The notes beneath the pieces are model-generated. The model worked only from the letters and a program-made list of their open reading frames with translations. It was not told where the DNA came from and did no database searches. A DNA stretch of 64,000 nucleotides, taken from contig NZ_JAHKRM010000012.1 of the NCBI RefSeq assembly GCF_019396345.1, positions 1 to 64,000 on the forward strand. Reading direction: 5' to 3'. Positions 41,814-49,781 of the stretch are shown here, piece by piece. A program made the translations under genes and the position numbers. Numbering within the stretch: position 1 is the first letter of the stretch; every line of letters starts with the position of its first letter. This DNA comes from Nonomuraea guangzhouensis. Lineage in GTDB: Bacteria > Actinomycetota > Actinomycetes > Streptosporangiales > Streptosporangiaceae.

Positions 41814-44396
41814 GTGTTGGACAAGGTGCTGGCGCAGCTGACCTTGCGGCGCAGGTTCACCCGGAGGGCGGTCCGGTTCGAGCGCGGGCGCGGGGCGCTG
41901 ATCCTCCAGATCGAAGGTGATCCCCCTCAGGTCACGCCGTGGCTTCGCGCGCTGTTCAAGAGCTACCGGGCCGTCGTACCCGTCAACAACCCCAGCGGGG
42001 TGCAGACGGAGCAGTCCGAGGATCTGCAGGTCCTGGAGCAGTTGCAGGCGATCGTCGAAGGATGCGGCTACGGGGGCAGGGTGGCCCGCGGCCTGCCCAT
42101 CGTCTTTCCCCGGTTCGCGGCGGCCCGCACGGCGCTCTACGACTGGCACTCCACGGAAAGGCTGCCGCCCAGAAGGGCCAGAGACCTGAAGAAACACATC
42201 AAGGACGCCATCATGGCCGAGCGGCAGCACACCCTGCAGGACGTTCGTCCGCGCGTGGCCCCGCTGGTGGAAGACGAGTTGGTCACTCGGCAGTTCGGCG
42301 GCGCGGTCGGCCTTGGGCTGAAGGCGGCCAATATGCTGCGATTCCCTTACTACAGGACCGTCCGCTGGAATCGCACCAGGCGATTCCCCGACGCGCGTAC
42401 CTTCGACGTGGTGTGTGAGCGGCTGGACGAGATGAATCGGGCCTCCGCGCGGGGAAAGCAGCTCCTGCTGGTCGAGGCCCTGCTCGCCGATATCGACGCG
42501 CATTACCGCCTCTTCCGCCGTCTCAACAGGGCACGCCGCCCGGTCATCCTGCTGCCGGACGTGGACCGGGTCCCCGCCCGGCGGATCATCAGGGACCGTC
42601 TGCTGGAGGCCTTCGACGACCCTGCCCAGGATGTGTACGTGTACCCGGTGGTCATCACGACCTCCGAGCCTGACCGAGCCACGCCCGCCAGGGGCGCGCG
42701 GGACGCTGTACAGGCAGAGGATCTCGCGCGGGCCATAGCCGACCGGTACCAAGAACGCGAAACCCTCGCCGAGCTGCGGGCGCAGGGGAAAACGGATGAG
42801 CCGCTGCCCAGCCGGCTCTTACGCGTCAGCTTGGGGGAGGTTCCGGAACCCCGGGCGAACAGCGGGAGGAGGATCCTGGGGCCGGTGACGCTGCTCACCT
42901 CGGTCGCGGTCCTCGCCACCGCCGGTTTCGTCGTGTCCCGCATGCCGGAGAGCTGCGGTGACGCCCTGGAGGTCAAGGATGGCGAGTGCGTCGGCGTCTC
43001 CGACGGCTCCGACGTGTTCATGCCCGCGGTCCGCGGCATGAAGGAGGTCTCCGCCCGTATCGCCGAGCAGAACAGGGCAGTCGAGGGGCAGACGCACGCG
43101 ACCGTGGCGCTCATGATCCCCACGGAGTCGGACAACCCCGCCGTACAGCGGCAGATCCTCAGCGAGATCCAGGGCGCCTTCCTCGCTCAGGCCGAGGTCA
43201 ACCAGCCGGCCTCGGCCAAACCCGCCATCCGGCTTGTCCTGGCCAACCCCGGTCGCGGCTACGGCCACTGGGGGTTCACGCTCGACAAGCTGGTCGAGCG
43301 TGAGCCGGACCTGCGGGTCGTGGCCGGCTTCAACCTCAGCCTGACGGCGACCAAGCAGGCCCTCACGTACGTGACCAACACGCTGAAGATCCCGGCCGTC
43401 GCGAGCGTGGTGACGGCGGACGACTTCGCCAATCCCGAGGACAAGGATCCCGCCCCGTTCCCCGGCCTGGCCCGCGTGGTCTCCACCACCGCGGACCAGG
43501 CCCGCGCGTTGCTCGCCTTCGACTCGAGCCTGGCGGGCGCCGAGACCGCCCTCGTCGCGGACGAGCGGCCGGACGACAACTACAACCGGTCTCTGCGGGA
43601 CGCCTTCGCCGCGGCCAGGCGGAAGCAGGGCGGCGGCGCCGTACAGGACATGCTGTTCGATTCGCCGGGCGTGGAGATGGCGGGCTATACACCGAACGAG
43701 TTCGAGGACTTCGCCGGCAACATCTGCCGGTCGAACGCGAGTGTGGTGTACTTCGCCGGCCGGGCCCTGCACCTGAAGCTCTTCATCGAGAAGCTGGCCG
43801 GCACCTACTGCCGCGAGAAGAAGTCGTACACGGTGATCACCGGCTCCGACGCCACGACCCTCGACGAGCGGCTGACACCCGCGGACCGAGCCCTGCTCAA
43901 GGGAGATTCCGGATCGGGCAAGCCGGCGGTGACCATCCGTTACATCGCTCCCGCACACCCCGGCGAATGGAGCGCCGCACCGGGTAAGTCGCCCGCTCCG
44001 CCGTACGTCACGGAGTCCCGGGACGCGATGAACAGCTTGCAGCGCGGCATCGAGGCCAATGGCCCCATCGGCCCGGTGAGCCTCAACGACGGGCGGACCA
44101 TCGTCACCCACGACGTCATCCTGACAGCCTCGCGGGCCCTGGCCCGCGCGGTCCACACCAGCGGGCAAGAGGTGCCCTCAACCGACCGGATCCGGCGGGA
44201 CCTGCGCAAGCTCAACTCCGACCTGCGCGTGCGCGGCGCAAGCGGATGGATCTGTCTCAGCAACGCGGGCAACCCGTACAACAAGGCGCTGGTCGTGGTC
44301 CGCCTCGAGCCCGGCGCGAGCCGGCTGACGCTGGAGGGCGTGGCGTGGCCGACCGGGCATCCCCCGAAGCGGGACGACCAGTGCGTCGTTCACTGA
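41814..44396 (+). CDS. Membrane protein with cytoplasmic helical domain and outer periplasmic-binding-like domain
   Basis: An 860-residue protein of a type I cannot name. Residues 1-350 are basic and cytoplasmic, with no Walker A, but with a beta-strand and acidic pattern near 240-290 (RRPVILLPDVDRV, VYPVVITTSEPD) that resembles part of an NTPase core. One transmembrane helix lies at about 354-376 (ILGPVTLLTSVAVLATAGFVV). The outer part (about 400-860) looks like a type I periplasmic-binding fold of the branched-chain amino acid receptor family: VALMIPTE, EIQGAFLAQAEVN, AIRLVLANPGRGYG, VASVVTADDF, ASVVYFAGRALHLKLFIEKL, YTVITGSDA. It could sense a small extracellular ligand. The start is a TTG preceded by GGGAGAAC; a TATAGT lies at 41771. 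Confidence 0.75.
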   Translation: MLDKVLAQLTLRRRFTRRAVRFERGRGALILQIEGDPPQVTPWLRALFKSYRAVVPVNNPSGVQTEQSEDLQVLEQLQAIVEGCGYGGRVARGLPIVFPRFAAARTALYDWHSTERLPPRRARDLKKHIKDAIMAERQHTLQDVRPRVAPLVEDELVTRQFGGAVGLGLKAANMLRFPYYRTVRWNRTRRFPDARTFDVVCERLDEMNRASARGKQLLLVEALLADIDAHYRLFRRLNRARRPVILLPDVDRVPARRIIRDRLLEAFDDPAQDVYVYPVVITTSEPDRATPARGARDAVQAEDLARAIADRYQERETLAELRAQGKTDEPLPSRLLRVSLGEVPEPRANSGRRILGPVTLLTSVAVLATAGFVVSRMPESCGDALEVKDGECVGVSDGSDVFMPAVRGMKEVSARIAEQNRAVEGQTHATVALMIPTESDNPAVQRQILSEIQGAFLAQAEVNQPASAKPAIRLVLANPGRGYGHWGFTLDKLVEREPDLRVVAGFNLSLTATKQALTYVTNTLKIPAVASVVTADDFANPEDKDPAPFPGLARVVSTTADQARALLAFDSSLAGAETALVADERPDDNYNRSLRDAFAAARRKQGGGAVQDMLFDSPGVEMAGYTPNEFEDFAGNICRSNASVVYFAGRALHLKLFIEKLAGTYCREKKSYTVITGSDATTLDERLTPADRALLKGDSGSGKPAVTIRYIAPAHPGEWSAAPGKSPAPPYVTESRDAMNSLQRGIEANGPIGPVSLNDGRTIVTHDVILTASRALARAVHTSGQEVPSTDRIRRDLRKLNSDLRVRGASGWICLSNAGNPYNKALVVVRLEPGASRLTLEGVAWPTGHPPKRDDQCVVH

Positions 44397-44409
44397 GCGA
44401 AGAGCTGAC

Positions 44410-44437
44410 AACAGGACACCGGTCGACGCATTCGCCC
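44410..44437 (+). repeat. 28-bp imperfect direct repeat, left copy
   Basis: This 28-bp sequence begins AACAGGACACCGGTCGACGC and matches 46058-46085 at 24 of 28 positions. It lies just 3' of the stop of the 860-residue membrane protein gene and left of the methyltransferase/peptide unit. Confidence 0.8.
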
Positions 44438-44450
44438 ATCGTGCAGACGA

Positions 44451-44473
44451 CAAAGAACCCGCTCGGTGGCGGG
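44451..44473 (-). terminator. Possible terminator after the methyltransferase gene
   Basis: Read leftward, CCCGC-CACCGA-GCGGG forms a 5-bp stem followed by TTCTTTG. It is 115 bp past the methyltransferase stop. The stem is short, so this is a weak candidate. Confidence 0.35.
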
Positions 44474-44587
44474 CCATCGGGTCTCCGCTGATCACAGGAT
44501 CGCGTTCGCGAAGGTCAGTGCCAAGCGCCTCATCCAGGAAACGACTCGGTGATCATGTCGTCGTGGTTGACGTTCAGGTCTGATGTG

Positions 44588-45733
44588 TCACGCGGCGGCC
44601 GACCGTCGGCGCGGGCCGATCGTGGCCTCGGGTGCGTCGAGCCAGAGCTGCTGGCCGTCGGAGGTGACGGTCATGCCGAACCGATCGAGGCCCGGCTCAC
44701 CCCTGCTCACCCACGCGAAGTAGGCGTTGGTGACCTCTTCCCAGAGGTGACGGTCGCCGAGCTCGTACACCCACGGTTCGCCGTCGGGCTCATAGCCGGC
44801 GGCGCCCCACCGACCAGGGTCGCCGGGGTCGACGAGGAACAGCCTCTTCTCATCGTCGAGCCGCATACGCAGACCAGTCAGGGCCGACATGACCAGGCCC
44901 GCGCCGGCCGGTGCGTACGTGATCGTGCGGGGATCCACGGCGGTGGTGAACCGTCGTCCGCTACCGTCGTCCGGGGCGCCCGGCGTAGCGCCCTGGGAGC
45001 GCATCATCATGTACGAGGCGTAGCCCGGGAACCTCCCGACAGCGCTGCCATCCGGCATGACGACGAGCCGTAGCGAATGGTCGGTGTCGAACCCGGGCGA
45101 GTACGGCGTGACGATGACCGCGCCGGGACGGCATTGCTCGATCCAGGCGTACGGAACGGTATGGACGGCGCACGTGACGTGCACGCGGTCGTACCGGGTT
45201 CCCGCTGGCCAGCCGGCCGCCCCATCGCCAACGATCAGGTGCGGGTGCACGCCGGCTGCGGCCAGCGCCTTTGCCGCCTGCTCGCCGACTGCCGGATCGA
45301 CCTCCATCGATGTCACGCGAGCGGCGTCGCCGACCAGGTGGGACAACAGCGCGGCCGTCCACCCGGTACCGGTGCCGACCTCGAGTATGCGGTGCCCGGG
45401 ATCGGGATCGAGCAGCGTGAGCAGGTCGACCACTGTGCCCGGGGCCGAGTTGGAAGAGGTGTAGCGCCCTTCCACGTCGCGGATGTCCGTTGCACCCTTG
45501 TCGAGTTGCGTCACGATGGCGGATGGTCCGTACACGGCCGCCCACCATGCCTCTGGGTCGCGGCGCCGGTCGATCAGCTTGGGGCCTGCGTGGGTCAGAG
45601 CCACCCCCAACGAGGGCACGTACAGGTGCCTTGGCACCGCATGTAGCGCGTTGGCGATCGTGCCACGGATCGGGGCCCGAGTCCCGCTGATCGCAGCGAT
45701 CATGCCGTCGACGCTTGCCTCGAGGTCGGGCAT
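44588..45733 (-). CDS. Protein-L-isoaspartate O-methyltransferase-like enzyme, probable RiPP-type
   Basis: A 381-residue SAM-dependent methyltransferase. The N-terminal half has ALHAVPRHLYVP and the SAM loop HRILEVGTGTGWTAALL, as in PCMT/PIMT enzymes. A roughly 150-residue C-terminal extension (VDPRTITYAPAGAGLVMSAL, YELGDRHLWEEVTNAYFAW) is the layout of methyltransferases that accompany actinobacterial ribosomal peptides (FxLD and ATP-grasp systems), where they methylate Asp side chains to form aspartimide or isoaspartate. I start at the ATG at 45733, which overlaps the stop of a 40-residue peptide gene (TGATG); a GTG one codon upstream is also in frame. The coupling suggests the peptide is its substrate. 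The ATP-grasp locus at 58-60 kb lacks its own methyltransferase. Confidence 0.82.
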   Translation of the reverse strand: MPDLEASVDGMIAAISGTRAPIRGTIANALHAVPRHLYVPSLGVALTHAGPKLIDRRRDPEAWWAAVYGPSAIVTQLDKGATDIRDVEGRYTSSNSAPGTVVDLLTLLDPDPGHRILEVGTGTGWTAALLSHLVGDAARVTSMEVDPAVGEQAAKALAAAGVHPHLIVGDGAAGWPAGTRYDRVHVTCAVHTVPYAWIEQCRPGAVIVTPYSPGFDTDHSLRLVVMPDGSAVGRFPGYASYMMMRSQGATPGAPDDGSGRRFTTAVDPRTITYAPAGAGLVMSALTGLRMRLDDEKRLFLVDPGDPGRWGAAGYEPDGEPWVYELGDRHLWEEVTNAYFAWVSRGEPGLDRFGMTVTSDGQQLWLDAPEATIGPRRRSAAA

Positions 45734-45855
45734 CACTTTTGCTTTCCGTCCCCCTCATGCTTGCCGCCACTGCCGTCCCCATCGCCCGTGTTCTTGTCAT
45801 GCTTCGGGAGCTCGAGCGGTTTCGACTTGGGCTTTTCGCCTTCGTGCTTGCCCAT
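45733..45855 (-). CDS. Small hydrophilic peptide, 40 aa, coupled to the methyltransferase
   Basis: A 40-residue Lys/Gly/Asp-rich peptide (MGKHEGEKPKSKPLELPKHD at the N terminus, then a GDGDGSGGKHEGDG tail). It has no Cys, one Thr and two Ser. The ATG follows GAGGAAAGG by 8 bases, a good ribosome site. Its stop overlaps the methyltransferase start. No similarity is recognised. Candidate RiPP precursor with isoaspartate or aspartimide formation at Asp-Gly pairs (GDGDG, EGDG), which are the sequences most prone to that chemistry; this is inference. Confidence 0.6.
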   Translation of the reverse strand: MGKHEGEKPKSKPLELPKHDKNTGDGDGSGGKHEGDGKQK

Positions 45856-45900
45856 GCGGAGAGCCTTTCCTCGCTCGAAAAGAACCGTCTCCGCGACCAT

Positions 45901-46056
45901 ATGACTACCATCCGTTATCGACAAGTGACCAACATGGCCACCGCCGCCAGCAAGGAGCTGGATCTCGACCCCGCCAACTACTCCGACAGCGTCAAGATCT
46001 GCGACCCTGAGCCTTTCTGTCCGTACTGCATCAAGGGAGCCGGACAGAAGGCCTAG
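45901..46056 (+). CDS. Small Cys-containing peptide, 51 aa (or 40 aa from 45934), possible RiPP precursor
   Basis: A short open frame with strong third-position GC. From the ATG at 45934 it encodes 40 residues: MATAASKELDLDPANYSDSV, then a C-terminal part with ICDPEPFCPYCIKG; an upstream ATG at 45901 adds 11. ELDLD recalls the FxLD/FNLD-box leader motif of lanthipeptide precursors, and the C-terminal part has three Cys. It is divergent from the peptide/methyltransferase unit and is followed 34 bp later by a strong hairpin terminator. The ribosome site is weak and no LanB, LanC or other modification gene is nearby apart from the methyltransferase. Confidence 0.5.
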   Translation: MTTIRYRQVTNMATAASKELDLDPANYSDSVKICDPEPFCPYCIKGAGQKA

Positions 46057-46057
46057 T

Positions 46058-46085
46058 AACAGGACGCTGGCCGACGCATTCGACC
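46058..46085 (+). repeat. 28-bp imperfect direct repeat, right copy
   Basis: This 28-bp sequence begins AACAGGACGCTGGCCGACGC, matching 44410-44437 with four mismatches. It follows the stop of the 51-residue peptide gene. The two copies bracket the peptide/methyltransferase unit at a spacing of 1648 bp. Confidence 0.8.
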
Positions 46086-46090
46086 GGAAA

Positions 46091-46126
46091 GCGCCCCTGC
46101 CACCGATCGCCTTGTGGCAGGGGCGC
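46091..46126 (+). terminator. Strong hairpin terminator
   Basis: GCGCCCCTGCCAC (46091-46103) pairs perfectly over 13 bp with GTGGCAGGGGCGC (46114-46126) around a 10-base loop. It lies 34 bp beyond the small plus-strand peptide gene and in the spacer before the leftward Nudix gene, so it can serve both strands. No U-run, as is common in actinobacteria. Confidence 0.85.
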
Positions 46127-46237
46127 GGTCGTCCAGGCCGGGAGCCGGGCGCCACGGAGATCACTATCCATCGCTTACCGTGCTGGCTCAAATACACGAA
46201 GCGGTTTGAGGGTCTGCGGCACCACGGCCGTGAGCCG

Positions 46238-46762
46238 CTATGCCTCCGTGAGGACGTAGAGCAGGGCGTTCATGCTGGTTCCGCTGACGAGGTCGCGCTT
46301 GTCGATCAGGCGGCGGATGTCGGTGAGTGGCACCCACTCGATGCGCTCGGCCTCCCATGCCTCGGTGGGCGGCCCGATGTGCTGGGCGCTGTCGGCGCGG
46401 AAGATGTGGTGCGCGGAGTCGGAGATGCCGTTGGTCGGCTGGGTGTACAGCAGCGGCCGCAGGGGGCCGGGCCGCCAGCCGGTCTCCTCTTCGACTTCGC
46501 GGGCGGCGGCTGCGATCGGCTTCTCGCCCTCCTCGATCTTGCCGATCGGGATCTCCCAGCCCCAGGTGTCGGTGATGAAGCGATGCCGCCAGATCAGCAG
46601 CACCCGGTTCTGCTCGTCAGTGACGACTGCACCGGCTCCGGGCGCGGTGCGGATGAGCCGATGATCGAGATGCCGTCCGTCCGGCAGTTCTACATCGGCC
46701 ACGCGGACGTCGAGCCAGCGGTCGGTGTAGAGCGGGTCTTCCGAGTGGACCTGCCAGCGCAT
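46238..46762 (-). CDS. Nudix hydrolase
   Basis: A 174-residue protein with the Nudix box GKIEEGEKPIAAAAREVEEETGW (positions match Gx5Ex7REUXEEXGU). The flanking YTDRWLDVRVADVELPDG and VLLIWRHRFITDTWGWEIP are typical of ADP-ribose or nucleotide-sugar pyrophosphatases. A housekeeping or accessory role is equally possible. I use the ATG at 46762, preceded by GGGGAG at good distance, rather than a GTG 13 codons upstream. In actinobacteria this Nudix type often sits next to an XRE/TPR regulator, and the remnant of one follows immediately upstream. Confidence 0.9.
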   Translation of the reverse strand: MRWQVHSEDPLYTDRWLDVRVADVELPDGRHLDHRLIRTAPGAGAVVTDEQNRVLLIWRHRFITDTWGWEIPIGKIEEGEKPIAAAAREVEEETGWRPGPLRPLLYTQPTNGISDSAHHIFRADSAQHIGPPTEAWEAERIEWVPLTDIRRLIDKRDLVSGTSMNALLYVLTEA

Positions 46763-46802
46763 GCGGCTGCTCCCCTGGGTGGATGCCTGGACCGGCACCA
46801 CG

Positions 46803-47333
46803 TTACAAGGGGATACCCGCCTGCTGCCTCGCGCGAGCGACGAACGCCTTGACCGGCTGCGTCTCGTAGGCGCTCAGCGCGGTTGTCACGGACTCGATGC
46901 GCTCGGCAAGGCGCTCGGACTCCATGCCTTCGGTGCGGTCGAGCATGCTTTCCGCTGTGGAAGCGGCCTGTTCGAGCTCTCCGCGCTCGGCCAGGATCAA
47001 GGCGAGAGTGGCCTGCCGGTGAGCCTGGCCTCTCAAATGGCATGTGCCCGCCAGACGCAGAGCTTCCTCCGCGTACTCCTGAGCAGGCGCCAGGTCCCCG
47101 AGCCGCCGCCGGGTTTCCGCGTGTTGGCACTCGAGCAGGCCCGGTTGTACGTAGCCGGTCTCCGGAGGCTCCGCTCCGTGTCGGATCTGCCCTGCCGTGG
47201 CCTCCGACAGGCGCATGTGTGCGTGGCAGTTCGCTCGATCGCCGGCGCGGGCGTATGCCTTCGCCTGGAGAATGTGCAGGTCTGTCGAGAGAGCAGGACT
47301 CAGGTGGCCGCGCGCTCCCCGCAGAGCCGCCCC
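46803..47333 (-). pseudogene. Remnant of an XRE-family regulator, TPR part only
   Basis: About 175 codons match the C-terminal TPR region of the large actinobacterial helix-turn-helix/TPR regulator family: ALSTDLHILQAKAYARAGD, AQEYAEEALRLA, and the closing TEGMESERLAERIESVTTAL, typical of that family's end. The DNA-binding N-terminal half (about 230 residues) is absent. Upstream of 47333 the frame stays open to 47513 but the sequence is Arg-rich and unrelated. It therefore looks like a 5'-truncated gene next to the Nudix gene. Confidence 0.7.
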
Positions 47334-47533
47334 CTGCCGATCTGCGGCTGGTCTCTGCCGTTCGCACTGACCTCTCGGCGCGCCTGCGCCCGATGCGCGG
47401 TTTTGCTGGCGCCTCTGTCTTGACCACCGCACACGAGCCCTGACCGACCGCTGGATCGACGCACGGCCAGGCCGTCCCCGCCCCCGATGATTATCTTCAC
47501 CAAGCCCCACCACGCATCGCTAAAGGATCTTGC

Positions 47534-47950
47534 TCAGCGGTGGTCCGGCTGCGGCGCGGCGGCCTCCAGGGTGACGCTGGTGCCGTTGGAGTCGCTCTCG
47601 ATGGTCAGGCGGTTGACCCACTGCCGGGCCAGCCACAGCCCCCGGCCGCTACTGCTGCCCGGCGGCACGGGACGATGGCCGTGCTCGTACGGCCGAGGCA
47701 GGCCGGGTCCGCTGTCGGTGACCCGGCAGTAGAGCCGGCCGTCGGCCTGCCACAGGCTCAACCGCCCGCCCCCGCCGCCGTGACGCACCGCGTTGGTGGT
47801 GATCTCGTTGACCGCGACCACGAACCGGTACAGGTCCGGCCCGGCGAGCCCATGTCGCGCCGCGTACCGGTTCACCAGTCGCCGCAGCATGACGAGCGTG
47901 CCGAAGTCGAAGTCGTACTCCAGCTTCGGGGCTTCGTCGGGCTCACTCAT
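47534..47950 (-). CDS. RsbW-like anti-sigma regulatory ATPase (HATPase_c_2)
   Basis: A 138-residue protein with the GHKL N box RFVVAVNEITTNAVRHGGGG, the G1 region VTDSGPGLP and the G2 region SSGRGLWLARQWVNRL. Such small ATPases bind sigma factors or STAS proteins as kinase and anti-sigma factor. It lies 74 bp downstream of a STAS gene on the same strand, the usual antagonist partner. The start is the ATG at 47950; a longer open frame upstream reads as another frame of the STAS gene. No sigma factor gene is adjacent, so its target is elsewhere. Confidence 0.92.
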   Translation of the reverse strand: MSEPDEAPKLEYDFDFGTLVMLRRLVNRYAARHGLAGPDLYRFVVAVNEITTNAVRHGGGGGRLSLWQADGRLYCRVTDSGPGLPRPYEHGHRPVPPGSSSGRGLWLARQWVNRLTIESDSNGTSVTLEAAAPQPDHR

Positions 47951-48024
47951 CGGCGCGTTCCTCCGGAGCGGCGCCGGGCGGGATGGTGCCGCAGGGCAGA
48001 GGCCACAGTGGCACTCAGCCGCCC

Positions 48025-48336
48025 TCAGCCCAGGCCGAACGCGGTGAGCAGCCCCGTTATGCGCAGTTGGTCGAACACCCGGGGAGTGGGATGCCCCACG
48101 CTGAAGGCCGCGCCGACCTCGGTGGACGCCTTCATCGCGTCCACCAGCACGCCGATCCCGGAGGAGTCGAGGAAGGCCACCTCGCCCATCTCGATCCGCA
48201 CCACGGAAGGACGCTCGTCGATCACGGCGGAGGCCACGGTCTTCCGCACCCAGGCCGCGTTGGTGAAGTCGATGTCCCCGCGCAGCACCACCTCCAGCAG
48301 ACCATCGGTTACGGTGCCGACCGACACCACGTCCAT
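48025..48336 (-). CDS. STAS-domain anti-sigma factor antagonist
   Basis: A 103-residue STAS protein. The phosphorylation site region reads EVAFLDSSGIGVLVDA, with the conserved DSSG Ser. In the family the unphosphorylated form binds the RsbW-like kinase and frees a sigma factor. I choose the ATG at 48336 (8 bases after GAGGAAGG); the ATG two codons upstream is too near the ribosome site. It heads the two-gene leftward unit with the ATPase at 47534. Confidence 0.92.
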   Translation of the reverse strand: MDVVSVGTVTDGLLEVVLRGDIDFTNAAWVRKTVASAVIDERPSVVRIEMGEVAFLDSSGIGVLVDAMKASTEVGAAFSVGHPTPRVFDQLRITGLLTAFGLG

Positions 48337-48342
48337 GCACAT

Positions 48343-48720
48343 GTCCTTCCTCTGCCGAGCACGGCGGGCTCACCCCGTGACGCACTCCGGCCCGCCGGTC
48401 GGGTATGGCCGGCTGCTCGCACGAACCATTGTCCCGGTATATACGGGTATCTATCACCGGCTCGCCCGCCACGCCACCCACCGGACGGTTCTCAGCGACC
48501 TGTTCACAGGCGCCGTCCGTCCGGCTGCGGATCCGCGGGCGGGCGAGCCGGGTCGGCTGTGGGGCCGTCCGGCAGGCGATCCGTGGGCGGCGGAGTCGCC
48601 GTTCGGCGGACGATTCCCGACGGGCCGAGCCCGGCGGAGGTGTGGTTCGGGGCGGCTTACCATGTGATCGTGAGTTTCAGCCCCCGGCGTGAGCCGCGCT
48701 CCGGCGCCCGCAAAGGGGCC
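48343..48720. other. Intergenic region between STAS and LacI genes
   Basis: A divergent spacer of nearly 380 bp. An AT-richer patch at 48428-48452 contains GGTATATACGGGTATC and is the most likely promoter area for one or both genes. In-frame GTG codons at 48664 and 48670 could extend the LacI protein by 17-19 residues. Confidence 0.5.
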
Positions 48721-49719
48721 GTGCCCAGCATCCGCGACGTCGCGGCCGCGGCGGGCGTCTCGTACCAGACCGTTTCGCGGGTGCTCAACGACTCGCCCCG
48801 GGTGCGCCCCGACACCAGGGCCGCGGTGCTCGCGGCCATCGAGACGCTGGGGTTCCGCCCCAACCGGGCCGCGCGGGCGCTCGGTCTCGGGCGCGCTCCC
48901 GGCATCACCGTGGTGACCGCCAACACCATGCTGTACGGCTACGCGTCCACGCTGCAGGGCATCGAGGAGGCCGCGCGGACCGAGGGCCTGGCCGTGGGCG
49001 TCAGGGTCGTGGAGTCGGACTCGCTCGCCGAGGTCAAGCAGACCGTCGACTACGTGAGCGACCCGAGCGCGGGCGGACTGATCATCATCGCGTTCGACCC
49101 GGCGGGCACCGCGGTGCTGGGGGCGCTGCCGCCGGACATCCCGGCGATCGCCGCGACCGAGCCGGTGGCGCCCGACACGGGCAGGGTCGCGATCGCGCTG
49201 GACGAGCGGCGGGCCGCCGCCGACGCCACCGAGCACCTGCTGGCGCTGGGCCACCGGACCGTACACCATGTGGCGATCCCGTCCGAGGGGCGCTCCAGCG
49301 GCAGGCAGGCCGGCTGGTGCGACGCGCTGTCGCGGGCGGGCGCCGAGATCCCCGAGGTGATCGGCTCCGGCTGGGACATCCGCGCCGCCTACCTGGCCGG
49401 GCAGCGGCTGGCCGGTGATCCGGACGTCACGGCGGTGCTGTGTGGCAACGACGACATCGCCCAGGGGGTGCGCCGCGCCCTCTACGACGCGGGCAGGGAC
49501 GTGCCCGGTGACGTGAGCATCGTCGGGTTCGACGACATCCCCGGTTCGGCGTTCTGGATCCCCGCGCTGACCACCGTGCGGATGGACTTCGTCGGGCTGG
49601 GCCGGGCGTGCTTCCTGGCGGCGGTGGCCGAGCTGACCGGGCAGCCGCAACCGGAGCCCGAACTCACCCCGCCCCGCCTCATCGTGCGCGAATCCACCGC
49701 CCCGCCACGCCACGCCTGA
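48721..49719 (+). CDS. LacI-family transcriptional regulator of the alpha-galactoside operon
   Basis: A 332-residue repressor. The helix-turn-helix and hinge read PSIRDVAAAAGVSYQTVSRVLNDSPRV and then RPNRAARALG, followed by a periplasmic-binding-like sugar domain (SIVGFDDIPGSAFWIPALTTV). It should bind the two palindromes at 49763-49799, 44 bp beyond its stop, and release them on binding a galactoside or breakdown product. I favour the GTG at 48721, just after AAAGG and right before the helix-turn-helix, as is usual for LacI proteins; GTG codons at 48664 or 48670 are alternatives. Confidence 0.92.
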   Translation: MPSIRDVAAAAGVSYQTVSRVLNDSPRVRPDTRAAVLAAIETLGFRPNRAARALGLGRAPGITVVTANTMLYGYASTLQGIEEAARTEGLAVGVRVVESDSLAEVKQTVDYVSDPSAGGLIIIAFDPAGTAVLGALPPDIPAIAATEPVAPDTGRVAIALDERRAAADATEHLLALGHRTVHHVAIPSEGRSSGRQAGWCDALSRAGAEIPEVIGSGWDIRAAYLAGQRLAGDPDVTAVLCGNDDIAQGVRRALYDAGRDVPGDVSIVGFDDIPGSAFWIPALTTVRMDFVGLGRACFLAAVAELTGQPQPEPELTPPRLIVRESTAPPRHA

Positions 49720-49762
49720 AATCGGCACGTAACAATCCGGCAAAGGACCCTTCCGTTCACGG

Positions 49763-49780
49763 CATGTGACCGCTCACACT
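49763..49780. promoter_or_regulatory. LacI-type operator, imperfect copy
   Basis: CATGTGACCGCTCACACT resembles the perfect palindrome that begins 19 bp later, with mismatches in the right arm. Central CG as in LacI-family sites. Confidence 0.75.
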
Positions 49781-49781
49781 C

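Noticed and set aside
44410..46085. Reading the 28-bp repeats as phage-type att sites
   Set aside because: No integrase, recombinase or tRNA gene is near; kept only as a direct-repeat observation.
45856..46197. Extension of the 40-residue peptide upstream to 46197 on the minus strand
   Set aside because: It would run through the terminator hairpin at 46091-46126 and lacks a ribosome site; the ATG at 45855 has a strong one.
47951..48481. N-terminal extension of the RsbW-like ATPase frame to 48481
   Set aside because: The extension lies in another frame of the STAS gene and has no homology; the ATG at 47950 begins the conserved domain.
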